In this document: positions 17,828 through 27,182 of the stretch, in pieces | How the letters are laid out: each line of letters begins with the position of its first letter | Numbering within the stretch: position 1 is the stretch's first letter | From: CAZRQL01 sp964602415 | GTDB lineage: Bacteria > Bacteroidota > Bacteroidia > Cytophagales > Flammeovirgaceae | Reading direction: 5' to 3' | Length of the DNA stretch: 48,270 bases | NCBI GenBank assembly: GCA_964602415.1 | Contig: CAZRQL010000024.1 | Span: 1-48,270, forward strand | Made by a program: the position numbers and the translations under genes | The notes under the pieces: model-generated | The model's input: only the letters and a program-made list of their open reading frames with translations | Databases searched by the model: none | What the model was told of the DNA's origin: nothing

Positions 17828-18367
17828 ATGAAAAAAATTTTATTGGTAAACGTATTATTCATGCTTGTAATCTGGCTGGGTGAAAGTGGTTGTGGTTCTA
17901 AACAACCTCCCATATCTTCAGGAGCGAAGACACCTTCTCAACTTACTTTGGGTAGCACGCCTATTGAGGCAGATGGTTGCCCATTTGATCCAATTAATCT
18001 GAACTACACGATTGTTTTCTCTATTGCAACCTATCAAGGTGGTGTAAAAGTTGCTTTTGATCCTGTAAAGTTTCCCGATAAGACCATAAAACATAAAAAA
18101 GGGACTCCGGGTGGTGTACATGGCATTGATTTTCCTTCCGATGGAACTTGGGGAGTGCTTATTACTGTCTCTATCGCTGGGGATGAAGGTATGATGGATT
18201 GTCATTCTTGTTGCGGCTCGAGGTGTGTTAACCCGTCCACCGGTCAAAGGTTATTTGAGGTTTTTTATGAACCCGGAAATGAGGCACTGCAATCTCCAAA
18301 CGGTTCATGGACAGGTCTTTTGGAAGTTAAGCATTTCGATAAAGTAAAATGTAGTTGTTGTTTTTAA
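17828..18367 (+). CDS. Cysteine-rich putative lipoprotein
   Basis: 179 residues. A Lys-rich, hydrophobic signal segment ends at ESG-Cys22, an imperfect lipobox because the -3 position is Glu. The mature part has eight further cysteines: Cys51, then a cluster C125-x2-C128-C129-x3-C133, and a C-terminal C175-x-C177-C178 with Phe179 last. The middle is beta-rich. The spacing suggests disulfide bonding or metal binding, but I do not recognise a family. The gene starts 23 bases after the heptamer array, and a second lipoprotein gene follows after 12 bases, so the pair is probably one transcript. Base composition is more AT-rich than the housekeeping genes around it. Confidence 0.7.
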   Translation: MKKILLVNVLFMLVIWLGESGCGSKQPPISSGAKTPSQLTLGSTPIEADGCPFDPINLNYTIVFSIATYQGGVKVAFDPVKFPDKTIKHKKGTPGGVHGIDFPSDGTWGVLITVSIAGDEGMMDCHSCCGSRCVNPSTGQRLFEVFYEPGNEALQSPNGSWTGLLEVKHFDKVKCSCCF

Positions 18368-18379
18368 ATATAAAAATTT

Positions 18380-19171
18380 ATGAAAAAAAATTCTTTTTTT
18401 ATCTGTTCAATCCTTGTAATTGGATTGTCAAGTTGTGGACAAGAAGTTTCGAAGATGCTAAATCCATCTGAGCAAGGCATTGATTATATTGCCAGAACAT
18501 TAACGACTGGCGGTATTTCAGAAGATTCACTTCGAGGCGTAATGGTTATGTCTGCCAATCATTCCCCCAGCGGTCTTAACAACGATAGTTCGACCATTTT
18601 TGGTTATACACTTGCTTTCCATCAAGGTTTAAAACTCACAGGAATGGTCATGAATGTGGGCAATGCCTTTGTCGGGGTTCAATCCTATTTCCCAAAAGGA
18701 ATAAATTTAAATTTATATGGTGTGAGAAGTTATGATTCCGTGTACCATGCACAGAATTTTGGGAAAACGATTCATTTTGGTTTTGACGGCCATACTCCTA
18801 TTGGATTATTACGCGACTCGATTTATGTTCCAAAAATAATCAGTATTGACCTACCTAATGGCGCGCAGACATCAAAAGCATCCGGTGGTTTAGTGGTTGA
18901 TTGGGAAAGTGACAGCAAAAGTGGTTGGGCTTGTATGCTACTTGAATCCTACAATATGAATACCGACGTAAAAAAGAGCAGCCAAAAGATTTTACCCGAC
19001 AACGGTCACTACACGATTCAACCATCGGATTTAGCTATTTTTGATGAATATTCAAATGTTACTGTCCGTATGATAAGAGGTAATGCAAAAATTGGCAAAA
19101 CAGTTACCGGTGAGAGTGTTTTATTTATAACATACACATTCAGTACCGAAACTTTTAAACTTTATCCATAG
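18380..19171 (+). CDS. Putative lipoprotein of unknown function
   Basis: 263 residues with a standard lipoprotein signal MKKNSFFICSILVIGLSSC (lipid cysteine Cys19). The mature sequence is rich in Ser, Gly and Asn with alternating hydrophobic residues, which fits a beta-sheet domain. I see no catalytic motif, repeat or sorting tail. It follows the cysteine-rich lipoprotein gene by 12 bases and is closed by a hairpin terminator at 19263-19292, so the two form a two-gene unit driven from the repeat region. The function is unknown. Confidence 0.7.
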   Translation: MKKNSFFICSILVIGLSSCGQEVSKMLNPSEQGIDYIARTLTTGGISEDSLRGVMVMSANHSPSGLNNDSSTIFGYTLAFHQGLKLTGMVMNVGNAFVGVQSYFPKGINLNLYGVRSYDSVYHAQNFGKTIHFGFDGHTPIGLLRDSIYVPKIISIDLPNGAQTSKASGGLVVDWESDSKSGWACMLLESYNMNTDVKKSSQKILPDNGHYTIQPSDLAIFDEYSNVTVRMIRGNAKIGKTVTGESVLFITYTFSTETFKLYP

Positions 19172-19262
19172 TCTTAATTTTTTATCGGTGAATTGTCCTA
19201 AAATAGGTTTATACTTAAAATTGTAAACTTATTTTAGAATAAATCAAGTTTATGTTTTTTAT

Positions 19263-19292
19263 ACCCCACCATTTAAATCGTGGGGTTTTTTT
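19263..19292 (+). terminator. Terminator of the lipoprotein pair
   Basis: CCCCAC (19264-19269) pairs with GTGGGG (19280-19285), followed by seven T. The loop contains the self-complementary ATTTAAAT. Confidence 0.75.
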
Positions 19293-19295
19293 ATG

Positions 19296-22200
19296 TTAAT
19301 CTTTTAATTTATTTTTTCTCCTTCTTCTCAAATCAAAACTTTTTGTGTGCATAAAACTGACTCCGGTGGTAGTTCCTACGCCTCCTGCGGTATTGATAAA
19401 TGCGCTCAGGTTTTGACGGTGGTACATTTTGAGCCGCAGCGATCCGTCATTTTTGACCATATATTCTACCACCCAGTCACCCACCACACTGCTGACGTTG
19501 GATTGGGTTCCGGCTTGTTGTCCTGCTACCGTTCCCTCGCGGGTGATGCGAATCCTTCCACCCAGGGCCGTGTAAGACAGCCGTATGCGGGCACTGTTGA
19601 GGGCTTCACGTGTCAGCCCTTGCAAGTCCACGTCCACCTCGAGGTTGTTGTCCACCTGCGACACCCAATAACTGAGCTGGTTGGCCAGCAGTTCCCCGAT
19701 ACTACCCCCTGCAAAATTGCCGCCGCTAAATGTATTGCGGGCAGAGAAGGTTTTAAGCACCAATAAACTAAAAACCTGTCTGTTTAGCTCTTGTTCATTG
19801 TTTTTGATGGATTGTTTGAAAGCCGACACTTGCGCATCTATCGAAAAAGGGATTCCCGCTGCCAACACCACCGGCGGATAGTCCAATATGGCAATATCAT
19901 AGCCAACAGTGGGCTGCATCATATCGCCTTTCAAAAATAAAATAGTTTCTACCGGATAACGGCGGCGCACTTCGGGGGTTTTTAAAATAGCACTGTCTGC
20001 GCCCTCCAAAATAGGAATCAGCGGGATATTTTGACGATAAACAGCCATGATATTCAAATCGGCTTTTAAAGGGTCGCCAGACCAAGACAAAGAAGAAGGT
20101 TGTCGAATATCAAATTCCTTGCTAATTAAATTAATAAAACTCAGTCTGTATTTACCGGTTTCTATTTCTACCCTGCCAAACATGGTCAGTTCGTCATCAG
20201 AGTTGGTTTTGATAGACAATTTGCCTTTGCCATAGACTTCTATCAAATCGCCCGTTTTTTTATTGATCATAATTTCGGCAAAAGTTTCTGAGCCGATTTC
20301 TAAGTTTAGGCTCATTTCAAAGCCTGTAACTGAGACTTTCTCCTTGAGTTGTTGTTGTATGACTGCTTCTACGCTATCTTTGACAAAACGAACAAAGTCC
20401 TGCTGCTCTTCGACGGTGGTGGAGGTTTCAAGCGGCATATAAACCTTTGTACCGCGCTCTGTTTTCAAATCCATCTTCAAATCGGGGTGCTCTGCCGCAC
20501 CGCTGATTTGGGCAGTTCCACTCATAAACACCGTTCCATAAAATAAAGAATAAGGGGTTTGTTTGGTGGCCAATACTTTTAAATTTTGCAAAGAAGCCGT
20601 TAAATTGAGCTTGAATTTATCGAAATAATGATGCTCAATCGTGCCATCCAGTCTGCCCACATTGCCCAGATCATCTTTGAAACGCACATTTCTGAACTTT
20701 ATACTTTTTTCATCAAAAGAAAAACGGTCGCTAATTACGTAGGTAACATTGGAATAAATAACTTTAAAATTTGTTTCACTTAAAAAGATGTCTCCCTTTA
20801 TTTTCAAGTTGTCGGAGTTTCCCCTGAGTCTGATTGCGCCCAATGCCGTGCCTTGTGAGACAGAGATGAAATCTGCAACGAAGGGATTAACTATTTGCAC
20901 CGGGGCATTGTCCAAAAACATATCCAAATGCAAAAAGTCTTTTTCATTTTTAAAATCAAGGTATCCTTTAATTTTTATTAAATCTTCATTGGCTTGTTTG
21001 AGGCTTAGTTCGGTATTAAGGTGAGAGTTTTCGGCATCCCATTGGGATTGGGCGGTCAAATCCCCAAGCAGAAAGTTTTGCAATTTGATATTTTCGGCAT
21101 TGCCTTTAAAAATGAAGAATGGTGTACCATATAGGTCTTGCAGTTCGGCACTCAGATTGATATAGCCACTGAGTTTTGCACCTACGTATGGACTCAAGGC
21201 ATTAAGGTCAAAGTTTTTAATCAGCAGAGAAAATTTATCTTCCTTTCGGCTTGAAACCACCCCGTTGATACCCAAGGTTTGTCCCTGCGTACCAAATAAG
21301 ATATTATCAAAGAGCAAATCTCCTTCGCCCCAATCATAAATAAACTTATTTTTTCCTTTGGTTTGCCATATATTATCCAGCAAACTAAACTCCGTATCCC
21401 TACCCAATACCACCACCAAACTGTCATTTTCAAATTCAAATAGCCCATCAATCAATATTTTATCTTTTGATATGCTGTGCTCTACTTCGCAAACAAAAAT
21501 AGTTTGCTTTTCTATGTTGAAAAGGGTGGTTTTAAATTTACTTAGTTCAAATCCCGAAAAATTGGCATGTTTGGGAGTAAATAAAACATCAAAGTGATAA
21601 GGATCGTATTGTTTAGAAGAATCGTATTCCAATAAAAACCATAAATCTGGTGTGTGTAGCTTATTTGACAAATAAGAAATTGAATCTGATTTTAGGTTTA
21701 AGCTAAATTTTGCAACACTATCCATTTCAAAATACCCTCTTAATTCAGAGCGATTTGATATTCTCAAAGGATAGTTGATAAACTTGGCAAAGTTATCCGG
21801 CTCAATTAGCTTTACAGAGTAAGTATAGCGGTAATTTTTATATGAGAAAGAGTTTTCGGTAGGTTGTTTAAAGATATAATTGTAATAATTTTTAAAAAGT
21901 TGATTGGCATCTGCGGCAAAGCCTGTAAAGCTGTAATTCCCTTCCAGTTTAGCCCTAATCAAATCAGAGTTTATCACAAAGCGTTTTTTGTTTTTTTCTA
22001 AATCAGTAATACTGGTAAAAAACTCTTTGAGGTAAAATTTTCTGTTCTCATAGTCGGCTTTTATATCGGTTATTTTCAAATAACCGTCAATATTGTCAGG
22101 TTGGAGACCTTTGAAATCTGCGTCTATTTCAAAAGAAGCCACAATAGGCAAGTCGAGCAAATGAAGAGGCAAAAATTTAAGAGTATCAAATTTTGCCCTG

Positions 22201-23735
22201 AAGTCAAAAGTACTGTCCCCAAAGTTTACTTTACCTTCAAACTGAAAACGGAGATTGGTATCGGCAACAGTCAACCTTCCATCAAATTCATTTCTTGCAA
22301 ACTTGAAAGAAGCAAATGAGTTGTGATAACGATAATTCAACAGTTCTAATGAAGTTAAATCAACAGTGGCAGTTACGCTATCTCTTTTTAGCAAATCAAA
22401 ACCGCTGCCCATCAATTGGGTACTTAAACTAACCGAACCCAAAGCAGGTACATTTAAAAAACCGCCTAAATTAAACTCTTTTAAAACGATATCGCCTTGG
22501 TATTCTCCCTTCAACTCAAAGTCTGTTTCTATGACTCCTAAATTTGTTTCAAAAACACCATCTGTAATAAAATCCGAAAGAGTGCCATAAAAATCAGCCG
22601 TAAATACGACCGTTCCTAATTTTAAAACATAATCTTGGCCAGATTTGGGCACAAACCTCAAAATATCCTCTGCCAGCACTTGGCTGTTCTCAAAATCAAA
22701 AATAAAAATGGTATTATTTATATCCGGCAGATTTCTCAACTCAATTATCCCTTGTAAATAGGTATTTTTACCCATACAAAGAGAAAAATCAGTGCCCATA
22801 ATTTCTCTGGTAGGTCCGGTAAAAGTTCCGCTTACGTTTACTTTAAAAGGGTATTGAGACAAAGAAGGAGCAAACGGCAGCAGGTCTCTTGAATCTATTA
22901 TCGAATTTGCCAAATGACAATCCAAGCTGATTTTTTCAAAGAAATACCCCAAATCTTTGTAATTAGAATAATTGAATCTGATTTGTTCTGTGAGCAGGCT
23001 ATATTTTGTTTTTAAGTATAAGTTATCTAAATTAAGACTTGTCGGGCAGATTAGGGCATGGGTTTTTATTTTCTGCAATCTAAGACCTGAGTTTATCTCT
23101 ATTGCTCTTAGGTCTTCTACATCCATGACGATTGTATCCGAAATCAATTGGAAGTGATAAATGTCTCCATAAATAGAATCCAAAATAATTTTATCGTTAT
23201 TGAATAAGCCTAAAGGCATATCCTGCGCATTTTTTGTACGATAGGTGAATTTACTATTGGACAAAGTAATTCTCTGGATTTCAAAAAAAGAACCGGAAGA
23301 ATCACTTTCTGACTCAGATGACAGTTTATTGATAAATCTCGAAAAATTAATCCCGTTTTCGTCCTCTATAAAATTAACTTGGCTATTTTTTAGTGTAGCT
23401 CCAGTAATAGAAGTTTTTTTATTGAAAATAAGACTGAATATACTGAATTTTAGTTTTAGCTCTTCTACATCCATCATTTTAGAATTGTTATCGTCATAGA
23501 TAGATGCGTTTTTTATTTTCAAAGAATTAAACCAATTGAGGTAAATTTCTCCAATACTCACACTCATTCCGGTCTCTTTATTGATGTATTCCACAACATA
23601 GGAAACACAGAAGTTTTGGACATACTTAAACTGCAACAATATTGATATCAACAAAAAGCAATAAAGGCTCACATAAGCAAGCCTTTTAATGAGTCGAATA
23701 GCCTTGTACCAAAGAATTAAAAAAATAAGCATCAA
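19296..23735 (-). CDS. tamB: TamB-type translocation/assembly protein (DUF490)
   Basis: 1479 residues. An N-terminal signal anchor (about 12-33) is followed by an AsmA-like start, then a very long repetitive beta-rich region, and a C-terminal DUF490 domain (about 1100-1460) with the typical KVYMPLETS region. TamB proteins form a hydrophobic groove between the two membranes for lipid transport or barrel assembly. In Bacteroidota TamB often pairs with the BamA-like lipoprotein TamL; no such gene adjoins it here. Upstream lie a small membrane protein (14 bases away) and a lipoprotein, probably one operon. The first two codons are both Met, and either could be the start. Confidence 0.9.
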   Translation of the reverse strand: MMLIFLILWYKAIRLIKRLAYVSLYCFLLISILLQFKYVQNFCVSYVVEYINKETGMSVSIGEIYLNWFNSLKIKNASIYDDNNSKMMDVEELKLKFSIFSLIFNKKTSITGATLKNSQVNFIEDENGINFSRFINKLSSESESDSSGSFFEIQRITLSNSKFTYRTKNAQDMPLGLFNNDKIILDSIYGDIYHFQLISDTIVMDVEDLRAIEINSGLRLQKIKTHALICPTSLNLDNLYLKTKYSLLTEQIRFNYSNYKDLGYFFEKISLDCHLANSIIDSRDLLPFAPSLSQYPFKVNVSGTFTGPTREIMGTDFSLCMGKNTYLQGIIELRNLPDINNTIFIFDFENSQVLAEDILRFVPKSGQDYVLKLGTVVFTADFYGTLSDFITDGVFETNLGVIETDFELKGEYQGDIVLKEFNLGGFLNVPALGSVSLSTQLMGSGFDLLKRDSVTATVDLTSLELLNYRYHNSFASFKFARNEFDGRLTVADTNLRFQFEGKVNFGDSTFDFRAKFDTLKFLPLHLLDLPIVASFEIDADFKGLQPDNIDGYLKITDIKADYENRKFYLKEFFTSITDLEKNKKRFVINSDLIRAKLEGNYSFTGFAADANQLFKNYYNYIFKQPTENSFSYKNYRYTYSVKLIEPDNFAKFINYPLRISNRSELRGYFEMDSVAKFSLNLKSDSISYLSNKLHTPDLWFLLEYDSSKQYDPYHFDVLFTPKHANFSGFELSKFKTTLFNIEKQTIFVCEVEHSISKDKILIDGLFEFENDSLVVVLGRDTEFSLLDNIWQTKGKNKFIYDWGEGDLLFDNILFGTQGQTLGINGVVSSRKEDKFSLLIKNFDLNALSPYVGAKLSGYINLSAELQDLYGTPFFIFKGNAENIKLQNFLLGDLTAQSQWDAENSHLNTELSLKQANEDLIKIKGYLDFKNEKDFLHLDMFLDNAPVQIVNPFVADFISVSQGTALGAIRLRGNSDNLKIKGDIFLSETNFKVIYSNVTYVISDRFSFDEKSIKFRNVRFKDDLGNVGRLDGTIEHHYFDKFKLNLTASLQNLKVLATKQTPYSLFYGTVFMSGTAQISGAAEHPDLKMDLKTERGTKVYMPLETSTTVEEQQDFVRFVKDSVEAVIQQQLKEKVSVTGFEMSLNLEIGSETFAEIMINKKTGDLIEVYGKGKLSIKTNSDDELTMFGRVEIETGKYRLSFINLISKEFDIRQPSSLSWSGDPLKADLNIMAVYRQNIPLIPILEGADSAILKTPEVRRRYPVETILFLKGDMMQPTVGYDIAILDYPPVVLAAGIPFSIDAQVSAFKQSIKNNEQELNRQVFSLLVLKTFSARNTFSGGNFAGGSIGELLANQLSYWVSQVDNNLEVDVDLQGLTREALNSARIRLSYTALGGRIRITREGTVAGQQAGTQSNVSSVVGDWVVEYMVKNDGSLRLKMYHRQNLSAFINTAGGVGTTTGVSFMHTKSFDLRRRRKNKLKD

Positions 23736-23749
23736 TAAAATTTGATTGG

Positions 23750-24076
23750 TTAGAAGTTTTTTAATAAAGAATTATCTTTATAATAACTCTTCCTAATACA
23801 ACTTTCTTTTACAGATTTAAGATACTTATCCCTTCTTTTTTTGTAGGTTATGATAACATAAATCAAGCGACTAAAATAAATAAAAGCGATAATATGCCAT
23901 TTATTTATCCATGTATCAATACTTTCGTAATATCGAACAAAAAACGGACTTTTTTCGCTTAAAGAAACAATTTCAGCGACTATTTCTATAAGAAAAACAC
24001 AAAACAAGAATACAAAGAAGAAGGGAATTTCTCGTTTTAAAATTTTTGTTCTACTTATTTCTCTACTCCAGCGCAT
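23750..24076 (-). CDS. Small two-span membrane protein
   Basis: 108 residues, very basic, with two hydrophobic segments at about 17-38 and 62-80 and a Lys/Arg-rich C-terminal tail. There is no recognisable family motif. It is taken as real because it fits tightly between the lipoprotein gene (37 bases upstream) and tamB (14 bases downstream) on the same strand. It could be an inner-membrane partner of TamB, but that is only inference from position. The short length and AT-rich codon use keep the confidence moderate. Confidence 0.5.
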   Translation of the reverse strand: MRWSREISRTKILKREIPFFFVFLFCVFLIEIVAEIVSLSEKSPFFVRYYESIDTWINKWHIIAFIYFSRLIYVIITYKKRRDKYLKSVKESCIRKSYYKDNSLLKNF

Positions 24077-24113
24077 AATTTTTCTATTTAAGACAGATAA
24101 AATTCGGTATTGG

Positions 24114-24956
24114 TTAGTCGCAATTGACTTTCATACACCCGAATCTAAATTCCGGTGAGGTTTTCATTGCCTCAAGGCGGGTTCTGATTTCATTTTCTGT
24201 TTGTTTTTTGATGTCAACTTCTCTCAAAATAGCTTCTATTTCTGTGATGACTTCTTTTTTTTCCATGCAGTAAAATTTGTTTTTCATCAAGTCGTACATA
24301 GCCATTTTCTGAATTTTGACCAGTTCGTTTTCAAATATTTTTGCTTCCATAAGAACCTCGTCTATCAGTTTTAGGGCTTTTAGGTGCTGTCCTGAACCTA
24401 AATTTGAGCAATAATTTGATGATTTGTCAATTTTCAACCATTTTGGATAGATTGAACTTGGCTCATAAACTACTTCGAGCAGTTTTACAAATTTATCATC
24501 ACCGGTTTCTTGGGTTACTGAAGCATGCACTTTAAAATCTTCATAGTCTAAGAAAACGCCGTACCCGTTGTCTGTTTTTTTAATCATCAATCCTTTAGCT
24601 ACCTCGCTGAACCAGTTTAATTCATAAAGCGATTCAACCGATAAATTATGTTTTTTTATGTAGTCTTTCAAAGATTCATTAAGTTGGCGTTGTAATTCGA
24701 GTGAGTTTGCATAGAAGTGATAAAAGTCGTCTAAGTTTTTGATTTTTTCATGATTGATGTGGTACTGTCTCACCAGTTTGACCTCTAATTCGCTGAAGTA
24801 TTTTTTTAGGCTGTCTTTGTATTGGGTAAATTCTGCACTTGGGTCAGGCTCTTCGTTTGACTCGTAAGATGAAATATCAGCGGCACGGGAGTCTCCGTAT
24901 TTTTTGCAGGCACAGAGGGTTCCTGCAAGCAAAAAAATTAAGGCAAAGTTTCTCAT
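24114..24956 (-). CDS. Putative lipoprotein upstream of tamB
   Basis: 280 residues with a good lipoprotein signal, lipobox LCAC (lipid cysteine Cys17). The mature protein is mostly helical and charged, with a long Lys/Glu-rich C-terminal half and a few cysteines near the end (FGCMKVNCD). It does not resemble TamL or other BamA-type barrels, and I do not recognise a family. It is the first gene of the lipoprotein, small membrane protein, tamB series, divergent from comB, so a role in the same envelope process is possible but unproven. Confidence 0.65.
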   Translation of the reverse strand: MRNFALIFLLAGTLCACKKYGDSRAADISSYESNEEPDPSAEFTQYKDSLKKYFSELEVKLVRQYHINHEKIKNLDDFYHFYANSLELQRQLNESLKDYIKKHNLSVESLYELNWFSEVAKGLMIKKTDNGYGVFLDYEDFKVHASVTQETGDDKFVKLLEVVYEPSSIYPKWLKIDKSSNYCSNLGSGQHLKALKLIDEVLMEAKIFENELVKIQKMAMYDLMKNKFYCMEKKEVITEIEAILREVDIKKQTENEIRTRLEAMKTSPEFRFGCMKVNCD

Positions 24957-25034
24957 GACTAAGGGATTAGTATTTTGAAGCGCAATTTAACCAAATCAAA
25001 AACATACAAAGCACATAATAATTCTTAACACGCT

Positions 25035-25042
25035 TATTTTTG
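25035..25042 (+). promoter_or_regulatory. -7 box of comB
   Basis: TATTTTTG, a full match to TAnnTTTG, ends 16 bases before the comB ATG at 25059. Confidence 0.5.
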
Positions 25043-25058
25043 TCGAAAATAAAATCTC

Positions 25059-25757
25059 ATGCGCCATATAGAGACTTGTCTTTCCCCTGATTTGATACAC
25101 TTGCATGACTTGGCCGACAGGACAGTTGTTATTATTGACATCTTGCGAGCAACCTCTTGTTTTACAGCGGGTATAGCCAGCGGAGTTGAGCATATTGTGG
25201 CCAAGGCTACTCCTGAGGAATGTATCCAACTCCGCAAACAAGGCTATCTGACTGCCGGCGAGCGAAATGGTATGAAAATAGAAGGATTTGATCTGGGCAA
25301 CTCGCCTTTTGAATATATGAAGGCCGGCGGCAAAAAAATAGCCGCTACCACCACCAATGGCACAAAGGCTATTGTGGCAACAAAAGATAGCAATAATGTT
25401 CTAATTGGCTCATTTTTAAATATATCCACTATTGGTGAATATATTAGAGAGCAGACCAATGATTTGCTTTTGGTTTGTTCGGGATGGAAGGGGCGATTTA
25501 GCATGGAGGATGCACTGTTTGCAGGGGCTTTGGTAGATATTCTTTATGAGGACTTTATGCTCACCGACGACGCTTCGATTGCTTGTCATTCTTTGTTTCT
25601 TTCGGCCAAAAATGACATGTTGTTGTTTTTAAAAAATTGCTCTCATTTTAATCGACTCAAAGGCTACGGCCTGCACGAGGACTTGCAATTTTGTATGACA
25701 AGGGACAAGTTCAATGTGTTGCCTGTGGTGGTGGGAGGTATCATCACTAAAGGCTAA
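25059..25757 (+). CDS. comB: 2-phosphosulfolactate phosphatase family protein
   Basis: 232 residues of the ComB family, which removes the phosphate of 2-phosphosulfolactate to give sulfolactate, a step first known from coenzyme M synthesis in methanogens. Family motifs are VVIIDILRATSC (23-34), the ERNGMKIEGFDLGNSP segment, TTTNGTKA (about 97-104) and CSGWKGRFSMEDALFAGA. Bacteria that do not make coenzyme M also carry comB, and the product may feed sulfonate metabolism; Bacteroidota are known for sulfonolipids, but a link is speculative. Its stop codon overlaps the stop of convergent lpxB by four bases. No comA or comC is near. Confidence 0.9.
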   Translation: MRHIETCLSPDLIHLHDLADRTVVIIDILRATSCFTAGIASGVEHIVAKATPEECIQLRKQGYLTAGERNGMKIEGFDLGNSPFEYMKAGGKKIAATTTNGTKAIVATKDSNNVLIGSFLNISTIGEYIREQTNDLLLVCSGWKGRFSMEDALFAGALVDILYEDFMLTDDASIACHSLFLSAKNDMLLFLKNCSHFNRLKGYGLHEDLQFCMTRDKFNVLPVVVGGIITKG

Positions 25758-26857
25758 ATAATCCCCAATTCTTTGGCAATGCCCTTGGCTGTCAGCAAAG
25801 AAGCCCCTTCGCCCTCCAACAGTCTTTCAATTTCGGCATACCCTTCCAAAATTTCTGCCTTTTTAGTGGTCAGTACTTTATTAAGTTCGGAAGCTAAATT
25901 TTCTTTGTTAAGCTCATCTTGAATCAATTCCCTAAGCAAGGGTCTGTCTAACAGAAGGTTAGGTAGGCAGATGTATTTGACTTTGATGAGCAGCTTGGCC
26001 AAAAAATAAGTCAGGGAAGAGGTCTTGTAGCAAACCACTTGTGGGACTTTGAAAATAGCGGTTTCCAAAGTGGCTGTCCCTGAGGTAACTAAGGCCGCTT
26101 CGGCGCAACTGAGCAAATTGTACGTTTGCCCGAATACCACCGGTATTCCCGCTGAAAGAGCCGGCTCATAAAGTGAAGGATTGACAGAAGTTACGCCTGC
26201 CACAACAAACTGATGCTCAGGAAACTGTTTTTCTATCTGTATCATTAGCCTGAGTATGAGCGCGATTTCTTGTTTTCGGCTTCCGGGTAGAATGACGATG
26301 AGTTTTTTACCCTCTAACTCATACTCTTTGAGGAAATTAGGGTTTTTATTGAAGTTTTTGATGGCATCAAGAACGGGATTGCCAACATAAACTACTTCAT
26401 AGCCAAACTTGGCGTAAAACTCTTTTTCAAAAGGCAAAATGACAAACATTTTGTCAATGAGTTTTTTCACTTTGTAAGCCCTTGAGGTATTCCATGCCCA
26501 TATTTTGGGTGAGATATAATAGAAAGTTCTGATATTGAGCTTTTTAGTGTAGGCGGCTATCTCAAGGTTAAATCCTGCAAAATCCACCAATATCACTGCA
26601 TCGGGTTTGTATTGGGCTATATCTTGTTTGCAGAAAGCTAATAACTCCCTGACGGTTAGGATGTTTTTAAAAACTTCCCAAAAACCCATGAAAGCCAATT
26701 CTTTGTAGTGTTTGCTGAGCCTAAGACCGGCTTGCACCATATCGTCGCCTCCAAATCCTTTAAAATCACTTTGATTGTCAAGTTGTTGTAACGCTCTTAT
26801 CAGATTAGCAGCATGCAAATCGCCTGATTTCTCTCCGGCAACAATGTAATATTTCAA
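25754..26857 (-). CDS. lpxB: Lipid-A-disaccharide synthase
   Basis: 367 residues, typical of LpxB, a peripheral inner-membrane GT-B enzyme that joins UDP-2,3-diacylglucosamine and lipid X to form the lipid A disaccharide. The N-terminal GEKSGDLHAANLI motif (8-20) and the YYISPKIWAWN segment (about 137-147) are diagnostic. VGNPVLD and the PGSRKQEI donor-binding region follow. This supports a lipopolysaccharide-bearing outer membrane. A small acidic-protein gene lies 12 bases upstream on the same strand. Its end is convergent with comB, the two stops overlapping. Confidence 0.95.
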   Translation of the reverse strand: MKYYIVAGEKSGDLHAANLIRALQQLDNQSDFKGFGGDDMVQAGLRLSKHYKELAFMGFWEVFKNILTVRELLAFCKQDIAQYKPDAVILVDFAGFNLEIAAYTKKLNIRTFYYISPKIWAWNTSRAYKVKKLIDKMFVILPFEKEFYAKFGYEVVYVGNPVLDAIKNFNKNPNFLKEYELEGKKLIVILPGSRKQEIALILRLMIQIEKQFPEHQFVVAGVTSVNPSLYEPALSAGIPVVFGQTYNLLSCAEAALVTSGTATLETAIFKVPQVVCYKTSSLTYFLAKLLIKVKYICLPNLLLDRPLLRELIQDELNKENLASELNKVLTTKKAEILEGYAEIERLLEGEGASLLTAKGIAKELGII

Positions 26858-26869
26858 TTTTTTGAAAAT

Positions 26870-27106
26870 TTAACTCAAATTGTCATCAGAATAGCTTTTT
26901 GGGGAGTCATTGCTTTGTGTGAGATCTATTTCGCCCAAAAACTCTTTTGCACTCCTCTCGGCAAATTCACGCTTGATTTCATCTACCATTCTCTGAAGTT
27001 GTTGAGCAGTGGGGTATTGAATATCAGCGAGAATGTCGGCCAAAATCTTTGCTTTTTCGTCCGAATCTACCGAAACTTCAATCTCTACAAACTCCGCTTC
27101 TTTCAT
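26870..27106 (-). CDS. Small acidic protein of unknown function
   Basis: 78 residues, mostly helical, acidic at both ends, with a Ser/Asn/Asp-rich C-terminal tail. There is no signal peptide, membrane span or recognised motif. The ATG follows a spacer shared with the divergent RidA-family gene, and lpxB begins 12 bases after its stop, which supports a real co-transcribed gene. Function unknown. Confidence 0.5.
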   Translation of the reverse strand: MKEAEFVEIEVSVDSDEKAKILADILADIQYPTAQQLQRMVDEIKREFAERSAKEFLGEIDLTQSNDSPKSYSDDNLS

Positions 27107-27182
27107 TTATTTTGGTAAGTTTGACAACTAACTATTTATTTTGCCACAAATTTACGATTTCCTAACAGAGCAAAAAGTTTTT

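Noticed and set aside
17620..17913. A frame that crosses the N run on the minus strand
   Set aside because: Part of the sequence is unknown and the rest is repeat DNA, so no protein can be supported.
27141..27182. An upstream TTG start for the RidA-family gene
   Set aside because: It adds 14 residues without family match, and the ATG at 27183 gives the normal N-terminus.
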